Part shown: positions 58,494 through 64,000 of the stretch, piece by piece
Layout of the letters: each line of letters opens with the position of its first letter
Position numbering within the stretch: the first letter of the stretch is position 1
DNA from: Pseudomonas sp. Q2-TVG4-2
Lineage (GTDB): Bacteria > Pseudomonadota > Gammaproteobacteria > Pseudomonadales > Pseudomonadaceae
Direction: 5' to 3'
Length of the DNA stretch: 64,000 nucleotides
Assembly: GCF_013620795.1 (NCBI RefSeq)
Contig: NZ_LGLW01000005.1
Location: 424,212-488,211 of the forward strand
The notes under the pieces: generated by a model
What the model was told of the DNA's origin: nothing
The model's input: only the letters and a program-made list of their open reading frames with translations
Databases searched by the model: none
Program-made: the position numbers and the translations under genes

Positions 58494-61400
58494 TGGCCGG
58501 CTACGCCGAACTGCATTGCCTGTCCAACTTCAGTTTCCAGCGGGGCGCCTCCAGTGCCCGCGAACTCTTCGAGCGCGCCGCACGCCTCGGCTATCAGGCT
58601 CTGGCCATTACCGATGAATGCACGCTGGCCGGCATCGTACGGGCCTGGCAGGCCTCGAAGGATATTGGCCTGCCACTGATTATCGGTAGCGAAATCCAGA
58701 TCGAAGACGGACCAAAGCTGGTCCTGTTGGTAGAAGACCTCGCTGGCTATCAGGCCCTGTGTCGGTTGATCACCCGTGCCCGACGCCGCGCCGAGAAAGG
58801 GCGCTATCAGCTTCTCCCTGAAGACCTGAGCGAGCCGCTGAATGGGTTATTGGCCATCTGGATTGCCCATCACTCCGATGCCGATGTCGAGGGCCGGTGG
58901 CTACGCGAGCGCTTTCCAGAGCGCCTCTGGTTGGGCATCGAGCTGCATCGAGGACCGGACGATGCGCTGCGCCTGAGCCAATGGCAGGCATTGGCCACAC
59001 GCCTGAACATACCCGCAGTGGCCTGCGGCGATGTGCATATGCATGCCCGCGGGCGCCGTGCCCTGCAAGACTGCATGACCGCGATCCGGCATCATCTGCC
59101 GGTGGCGGAGGCCGGACGCTATCTATCCCCTAACGGCGAACGCCATCTGCGTCGATACGAGGAACTGACCCAGCTGTACCCACCCGAACTACTCGCCGAA
59201 ACGCTGCGCATCGCCGAGCGCTGTCGGTTCGATCTCAGCCAGTTGAAATACCACTACCCGCATGAACTGGTGCCTGCGGGCCACAGTGCCACCTCCTGGC
59301 TGCGCGAACAGGTCGAGGAAGGTGCTCGCTGGCGATGGCCAGCAGGCGTAACGGTAAAGGTTCGTGCACAGATCGAACATGAGCTGCAACTGATCGCCGA
59401 GCTAAAGTACGAAAGTTACTTCCTCACCGTGCACGACCTCGTCCGCTTCGCCCGTGAGCGCAACATTCTCTGTCAGGGCCGCGGCTCGGCGGCCAACTCG
59501 ACCGTGTGTTTCGTGCTGGGCATCACCGAACTCGACCCGGCACGGAGCAAGTTATTGTTCGAACGTTTCCTCTCCCGCGAACGCAACGAGCCGCCGGACA
59601 TCGACGTCGACTTCGAGCACGAACGCCGCGAGGAAGTCATTCAGTATGTGTTTCGTCGTTATGGCCGCGCTCGTGCCGCACTGACGGCCGTGGCCAGCAC
59701 CTACCACGCCACCGGTGCCTTGCGCGACGTAGCCAAGGCGCTCAGCCTGCCACCGGATCAGGTCAATGCACTGGCCGATTGTTGCGGGCGCTGGAGCGAC
59801 CGGATTCCCGACGATGAGCGTTTGCGTGAAGCCGGTTTCGACCCGAGCAGCCCCGTGCTGCGCCGGGTGTTGGTGTTGACCGGCGAGCTGATTGGTTTTC
59901 CTCGTCACCTTTCACAACATCCCGGTGGCTTCGTCATCTCCGAGCACTCGCTGGAGACCCTGGTGCCGGTGGAAAATGCCAGCATGGCCGAGCGCACGGT
60001 GATTCAGTGGGACAAGGACGACCTCGACCTGGTCGGTCTTCTCAAGGTCGATGTCCTCGCACTTGGCATGCTCAGCGCTCTGCGCCGCTGTTTCAACCTG
60101 ATCGAACGCTATCGCGGTACACGCTGGACCATCGCCACGCTGCCGCAGGAAGACCGGCCGACCTACGACATGATCAGCCGCGCCGATACGGTTGGCGTGT
60201 TCCAGATCGAGTCGCGGGCGCAGATGGCCATGCTTCCGCGGTTGCGCCCCAAGACCTTTTACGATCTGGTGATACAGGTCGCCATCGTGCGGCCGGGGCC
60301 AATTCAGGGCGACATGGTTCACCCCTACTTGCGCCGACGTAATAAAGAAGAACCCGTGGATTACCCATCCGACGAGCTGATACCCGTCTTCGAACGCACC
60401 CTTGGCGTGCCTCTGTTTCAGGAACAAGTGATGGAACTGGCCATCGTTGCCGCCGAATACACCCCCGGCGAAGCCGACGAACTGCGTCGGTCCATGGCCG
60501 CCTGGAAGCGTCATGGCGGTCTGGAGCACCATCGCCAGCGCCTGACCGAGCGCATGCTCGCCAAGGGTTATGAGGCGGACTTCATCGCACGCATCTTTGA
60601 GCAGATCAAAGGGTTCGGCAGCTATGGCTTTCCCGAATCCCACGCCGCCAGCTTCGCCTTGCTCACCTATGCCAGTTGCTGGCTGAAATGCCACGAACCA
60701 GCCGCCTACGCCTGCGCATTGATCAATAGTTGGCCGATGGGTTTCTACAATCCCGATCAAATTCTCCAGGACGCCCGCCGCCATGGCTTGGAAATCCGTC
60801 CCGTGGATGTCCACCACAGCGACTGGGATTGCAGCCTTGAGCCGACCGGCAACGAGCAACCTTCGATCCGCCTGGGCCTACGCCTGGTACGCGGCTTTCG
60901 CGAAGAGGATGCGCGGCGCATCGAAGCAGCACGTCAGATTCAACCATTCGTTGCCGTCGATGACCTGTGTCTCCGCGCCGGGCTGGATACCCGTGCCCGC
61001 GAACGGCTGGCCGATGCCGGCGCGCTGCACGGCCTCGCCGGGCATCGTCATCAGGCACGCTGGGCAGTGGCCGGGGTCGAGCCACAGTTGCCGTTGTTCG
61101 CTGAGCAACTTGCACCACAGGAAGCACCTGTGCCCCTGCCCCTTCCCTCAGCAGGTGAAGATCTCCTGACCGACTACGCGATCCTCGGCACCACACTTGG
61201 TCCGCACCCGCTGGCCCTGCTGCGCGATCATCTCAGGAGCCTGCGCTGTCGCAGCTCGCGCAACCTGACCGAGTTAGAGCATGGCCGCCCAGTCAGCGTT
61301 GCCGGCCTGGTGATCGGTCGCCAGCGCCCACAGACCGCCAGCGGTGTGATTTTCGTTACCCTGGAAGATGAGTTCGGCATGATTAACGTAGTGGTCTGGC

Positions 61401-61567
61401 GCGATCTGGCCGAGCGCCAGCGAAGGGTGCTGATTCAATCGCAGCTGCTGCGGATCGACGGCCATCTGGAATCAGCGAACGGCGTACGTCACGTCATCGC
61501 CGGGCGCCTGAACGACCTCACGCCTCTGCTGACCGGGCTGGATATACGCAGTCGGGACTTCCAATAA
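58490..61567 (+). CDS. dnaE2: Error-prone DNA polymerase III alpha subunit DnaE2 (ImuC)
   Basis: DnaE2 is the polymerase of the SOS mutasome, giving lesion bypass with mutations. The 1025-residue protein has an N-terminal PHP domain ([26 protein letters not shown]), a C-family polymerase core with the catalytic aspartates in [32 protein letters not shown] and the fingers, and a C-terminal OB-fold ([29 protein letters not shown]). Length matches DnaE2 rather than replicative DnaE (about 1170). It overlaps imuB by four bases. Confidence 0.96.
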   Translation: MMAGYAELHCLSNFSFQRGASSARELFERAARLGYQALAITDECTLAGIVRAWQASKDIGLPLIIGSEIQIEDGPKLVLLVEDLAGYQALCRLITRARRRAEKGRYQLLPEDLSEPLNGLLAIWIAHHSDADVEGRWLRERFPERLWLGIELHRGPDDALRLSQWQALATRLNIPAVACGDVHMHARGRRALQDCMTAIRHHLPVAEAGRYLSPNGERHLRRYEELTQLYPPELLAETLRIAERCRFDLSQLKYHYPHELVPAGHSATSWLREQVEEGARWRWPAGVTVKVRAQIEHELQLIAELKYESYFLTVHDLVRFARERNILCQGRGSAANSTVCFVLGITELDPARSKLLFERFLSRERNEPPDIDVDFEHERREEVIQYVFRRYGRARAALTAVASTYHATGALRDVAKALSLPPDQVNALADCCGRWSDRIPDDERLREAGFDPSSPVLRRVLVLTGELIGFPRHLSQHPGGFVISEHSLETLVPVENASMAERTVIQWDKDDLDLVGLLKVDVLALGMLSALRRCFNLIERYRGTRWTIATLPQEDRPTYDMISRADTVGVFQIESRAQMAMLPRLRPKTFYDLVIQVAIVRPGPIQGDMVHPYLRRRNKEEPVDYPSDELIPVFERTLGVPLFQEQVMELAIVAAEYTPGEADELRRSMAAWKRHGGLEHHRQRLTERMLAKGYEADFIARIFEQIKGFGSYGFPESHAASFALLTYASCWLKCHEPAAYACALINSWPMGFYNPDQILQDARRHGLEIRPVDVHHSDWDCSLEPTGNEQPSIRLGLRLVRGFREEDARRIEAARQIQPFVAVDDLCLRAGLDTRARERLADAGALHGLAGHRHQARWAVAGVEPQLPLFAEQLAPQEAPVPLPLPSAGEDLLTDYAILGTTLGPHPLALLRDHLRSLRCRSSRNLTELEHGRPVSVAGLVIGRQRPQTASGVIFVTLEDEFGMINVVVWRDLAERQRRVLIQSQLLRIDGHLESANGVRHVIAGRLNDLTPLLTGLDIRSRDFQ

Positions 61568-61643
61568 ATCCCGCACGCACGATCGAGGGCGATACAGCCT
61601 GCTGAATCCGCAATCACTCGGGTAGTTGATTACTGCTGTTCTC

Positions 61644-61668
61644 CCAATATAGAAAACGCCAATATTGG
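61644..61668. promoter_or_regulatory. CCAATAT palindrome pair before the fsr-like gene
   Basis: CCAATAT at 61644-61650 is followed by the perfect palindrome CCAATATTGG at 61659-61668, about 80 bases before the MFS start. The arrangement looks like a repressor operator, but no regulator gene is adjacent. Confidence 0.4.
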
Positions 61669-61750
61669 TAGAACGCTGCGTCTCATATCCTATGGATTTT
61701 GGTCGTACTGGTACCCAGGCTTCAAACTCACACAGATCAGGTGTCTATCA

Positions 61751-62974
61751 ATGGCGACATCCAGTGTTCAGGCTGCAGCACCACTTTCCGGCGACGCTAC
61801 AGCCAGTCCATTGGCGATGGGCATCATCCTTTCCTGCGCTCTCGCTCACCTGATCAATGACCTGATTCAGGCTGTCCTGCCGGCGATCTATCCGCTGATC
61901 AAGGCCGAATATGGCCTGACCTTCACCCAGGTAGGCTTGATCACCTTGACGTTCCAGGCGACCGCCTCGCTGCTGCAACCCTGGATTGGCCTCTATACCG
62001 ACCGGCACCCCAAACCCTTTCTGTTGCCAACCGGTGCGGTTTGTACCTTGATCGGCATCCTGCTGCTAAGTGCCGTGGACACGTTCCCGTCCATACTCAT
62101 GGCAGCGGCGCTGATCGGCATTGGCTCATCCACCTTCCACCCCGAAACATCGCGTGTGGCTCGCCTGGCTTCGGGGGGGCGCTTTGGCTTGGCTCAATCG
62201 ACATTCCAAGTCGGCGGAAACGCAGGCACGGCTATCGGACCCTTACTGGCAGCCGCCATCATCGTGCCCTTTGGTCAGAGCAACATCTTGTGGTTTGGCC
62301 TGTTCGGGCTGTTTGCCATCGGTGTGCAATACAGGCTGAGTCAGTGGTATCGCGGCCACTTGAACACTTACAAGAAAAAGGCGGGAGCCCAACCCACCCA
62401 CGGGCTTTCCCGCCGGCAAGTCACAGCAGCGCTGAGCGTCCTCGCTCTGCTGGTGCTCTCCAAATACATCTACATGGCGAGTATCACCAACTATTTCACG
62501 TTCTACCTGATCGAGAAGTTCGACCTTTCCGTTGCCAGTTCTCAACTGCACCTGTTTCTGTTCTTAGGCGCCGTGGCAGCCGGAACCTTTTTCGGCGGGC
62601 CGATCGGCGACAGAATCGGACGCAAGGCCGTGATCTGGTTTTCGATCCTTGGTGCGGCACCTTTCACGTTGGCAATGCCTTATCTCGACCTGTTCTGGAC
62701 GAGCGTATTCAGCGTGATTATCGGCTTCATCCTGGCCTCTGCCTTCTCGGCCATCGTTGTCTACGCACAGGAACTCGTACCCGGCAACGTCGGGATGATC
62801 GCCGGTGTGTTCTTCGGATTGATGTTCGGTTTCAGCGGGATCGCAGCAGCAGCACTTGGTCATTTGGCTGACCTGCGCGGAATTGAATACGTCTACCTGC
62901 TGTGCTCGTTCATGCCGCTGCTGGGCATGCTCACGATCTTCTTGCCTTCTACTACCGAGATCAAACGCAACTGA
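61751..62974 (+). CDS. fsr: Fosmidomycin-resistance-type MFS efflux protein
   Basis: A 407-residue major facilitator protein with twelve helices. Family hallmarks are CALAHLINDLIQAVLPAIYPLIKAEYGLTFTQVGLI, RHPKPFLLPTGAVCTLIGILLLS and STFHPETSRVARLASGGRFGLAQSTFQVGGNAG, matching Fsr pumps that export fosmidomycin and some other compounds. The ATG at 61751 follows a weak ribosome site. It is downstream of dnaE2 by 183 bases, with an operator-like palindrome between, so it is probably regulated on its own. True substrate unknown. Confidence 0.88.
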   Translation: MATSSVQAAAPLSGDATASPLAMGIILSCALAHLINDLIQAVLPAIYPLIKAEYGLTFTQVGLITLTFQATASLLQPWIGLYTDRHPKPFLLPTGAVCTLIGILLLSAVDTFPSILMAAALIGIGSSTFHPETSRVARLASGGRFGLAQSTFQVGGNAGTAIGPLLAAAIIVPFGQSNILWFGLFGLFAIGVQYRLSQWYRGHLNTYKKKAGAQPTHGLSRRQVTAALSVLALLVLSKYIYMASITNYFTFYLIEKFDLSVASSQLHLFLFLGAVAAGTFFGGPIGDRIGRKAVIWFSILGAAPFTLAMPYLDLFWTSVFSVIIGFILASAFSAIVVYAQELVPGNVGMIAGVFFGLMFGFSGIAAAALGHLADLRGIEYVYLLCSFMPLLGMLTIFLPSTTEIKRN

Positions 62975-63281
62975 CGTAGGGCATGATCCGGCCACATCTC
63001 CTGACCTGCTGACCCTGGGCGCAGCCAACTACCGCTTCGGATCACCTCACCGTCCGGCTCACCGGGCGGCACTTCGTTTATTTTCGGAAACGACATGCCG
63101 CAGGCTATCGTCATCCCCAGCCACATCGCCACACTGTTCACTGAAGGGTTTCTTTCGGCGGCCCGCAAGCATGGTTTTCGTTTGGCCATAGCCTATGCCT
63201 GAACGCTCCGGTCCAGGCATAGGCCGCGTTCCTACGCTGCCGGGTCTCGGGCCCTGCCCTGATGCTGCTTCAACAGATCGA
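62975..63281. other. Gene-poor stretch with a hairpin and a 35-codon frame
   Basis: About 300 bases between convergent genes. A strong hairpin, GCCTATGCCTG (63191-63201) pairing with CAGGCATAGGC (63214-63224), lacks a T run but could terminate or protect transcripts. A short frame, 63095-63202, codes MPQAIVIPSHIATLFTEGF and 16 more residues and ends in the hairpin; a weak GGAAA precedes it. It resembles nothing I know and may not be expressed. Confidence 0.45.
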
Positions 63282-63854
63282 TCAGCCCTGCTTCCAGGCT
63301 CGACCAGCGAACATGTCGTCCAAAGGCGTGTGGAACAGATGGTTGGAGTAGTTACTGAGCGTCTTGACCGCGAGCGCTAGCACGATCTCAAGGATTTGCC
63401 GCTCGCCGTACCCGGCCGCGAGGAACCCTTCCACCGCCCCTCGCGAAGGCAGGCCGCGCGTCTGAAACAGCGTGCGGGTGAAGTCAGCCAGAGCGGCAAG
63501 CTTTTGGTCACCAACAGGCTGTCCGCCGCGGATAGCATCGGTAATTTCTGGCGCGAGGCCGGAATGTTTGTCAGCCAGCGTGCTGTGTGCAGCCATACAG
63601 TATTCGCAGCCATTCTCACGGCTGATCACCAGAAATATCAGCTCCTGCTCGGCCGGGGTGAAACCCGACTCCTTGCGAAACGCAGAATAGCCATCGAGAT
63701 AGGTTTCCAGCAGGCCAGGCGAGTTGGCCATTCCTGCATACATATTGGGAACGAAGCCGACCTGTGCCTTGGCCTTCTCCAGAACGACTTTGGCTCGGCC
63801 GTCTGCGTTTTCCAGTCCTAGGCCGGGCAATGTGAGCTGATATTCGCTAAGCAT
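63282..63854 (-). CDS. AhpD-like carboxymuconolactone decarboxylase-family protein
   Basis: A 190-residue all-helical protein of the peroxidase-related (AhpD/CMD) family. The active-site motif is ENGCEYCMAAHS with Cys83, Cys86 and His90, the redox pair of AhpD-type alkylhydroperoxidases, and RGLPSRGAVEGFLAAGYGERQILEIVLALAVKTLSNYSNHL is the typical C-terminal half. It probably reduces a thiol partner or hydroperoxide; the partner is unknown. It is convergent with the MFS region and divergent from a gene that begins at 63970. Confidence 0.88.
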   Translation of the reverse strand: MLSEYQLTLPGLGLENADGRAKVVLEKAKAQVGFVPNMYAGMANSPGLLETYLDGYSAFRKESGFTPAEQELIFLVISRENGCEYCMAAHSTLADKHSGLAPEITDAIRGGQPVGDQKLAALADFTRTLFQTRGLPSRGAVEGFLAAGYGERQILEIVLALAVKTLSNYSNHLFHTPLDDMFAGRAWKQG

Positions 63855-63969
63855 GAATGTTCTTCCTCGCTAAGTGGAACCGTATTGATCACGTTGAGAT
63901 AACTGCATTACCGATTGCCCAGTTGATTGTTACTGCCAGGCAGCCCTCATTCTGGACCGAACGGTTCAT

Positions 63970-64000
63970 ATGTCAAATCGGTTCGATGAGAAAGCTGCTC
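63970..64000 (+). CDS. Possible start of a further gene (truncated by window end)
   Basis: An ATG at 63970 opens MSNRFDEKAA before the window ends. That N-terminus resembles class I SAM-dependent methyltransferases, which often begin with an FDE-AA motif, but ten codons cannot prove it. No strong ribosome site is seen. The divergent position relative to the AhpD-like gene is compatible with a real gene. Confidence 0.3.
   Translation, partial: MSNRFDEKAA

Overview
The window is bacterial, GC-rich chromosomal DNA from a Pseudomonas-type gammaproteobacterium, most likely the stutzeri lineage (Stutzerimonas). The assignment is inferred from gene order and family: ccoNOQP-ccoGHIS followed by anr-apt, recR-ybaB-dnaX, speE-alkA-mtnCDB-MFS-aroC-prmB-folE, rpsA-cmk-tyrA/aroA-hisC-pheA-serC-gyrA-mtnA, and imuA-imuB-dnaE2. 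No insertion sequence, prophage, CRISPR array, rRNA or convincing tRNA was seen.

Region 1-13.9 kb: the 3' end of a chemoreceptor gene, an alpha/beta hydrolase, then the cbb3 cytochrome oxidase locus. One complete ccoNOQP operon and the ccoGHIS assembly operon are intact. Three neighbouring genes that belong to oxygen-limited or anaerobic life are damaged. A second ccoN survives only as a ~320-bp fossil just upstream of the intact operon. hemN (oxygen-independent coproporphyrinogen oxidase) survives as ~240 bp with its radical-SAM cysteines gone. anr, the FNR-type oxygen sensor that would control both, has an in-frame loss of about 100 codons plus a changed DNA-contact arginine. A perfect ANR box still stands before the hemN fossil and a near-perfect one before the ccoN fossil. 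This coordinated decay of a regulator and its targets is the main observation here. apt and a SCO1/SenC copper chaperone follow.

Region 13.9-25.9 kb: a NitT/TauT-type ABC transporter with two different binding proteins, recR-ybaB-dnaX, pdxB, a MATE efflux pump, a TauE/SafE permease divergent from a LysR regulator, and an RraB-like protein. Region 25.9-38.7 kb: speE, an AlkA-type glycosylase, two tandem small PLDc_N membrane proteins, methionine-salvage genes mtnC-mtnD-mtnB with a coupled MFS transporter, aroC, a secreted hydrolase, prmB, an isochorismatase-like protein, an Smr protein, folE and a GST. Region 38.7-53 kb: an aminotransferase/MarR pair, then a long minus-strand block, gyrA then serC-pheA-hisC-tyrA/aroA-cmk (overlapping genes) then rpsA, preceded by mtnA. 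Region 53-64 kb: a 1-Cys peroxiredoxin, an RBBP9-type hydrolase, an orphan ccoN, the SOS-controlled imuA-imuB-dnaE2 mutasome behind a LexA box, a fosmidomycin-resistance-type MFS pump, an AhpD-like protein and the first codons of a further gene.

Working together, the intact genes describe an aerobic respirer with one full cbb3 oxidase, a spare catalytic CcoN subunit, aromatic amino acid, serine, histidine, pyridoxal and NAD biosynthesis, methionine salvage and translesion mutagenesis. The local ANR-controlled functions appear to be disappearing. All product names come from reading the sequences and recalling the families; no database search was run.
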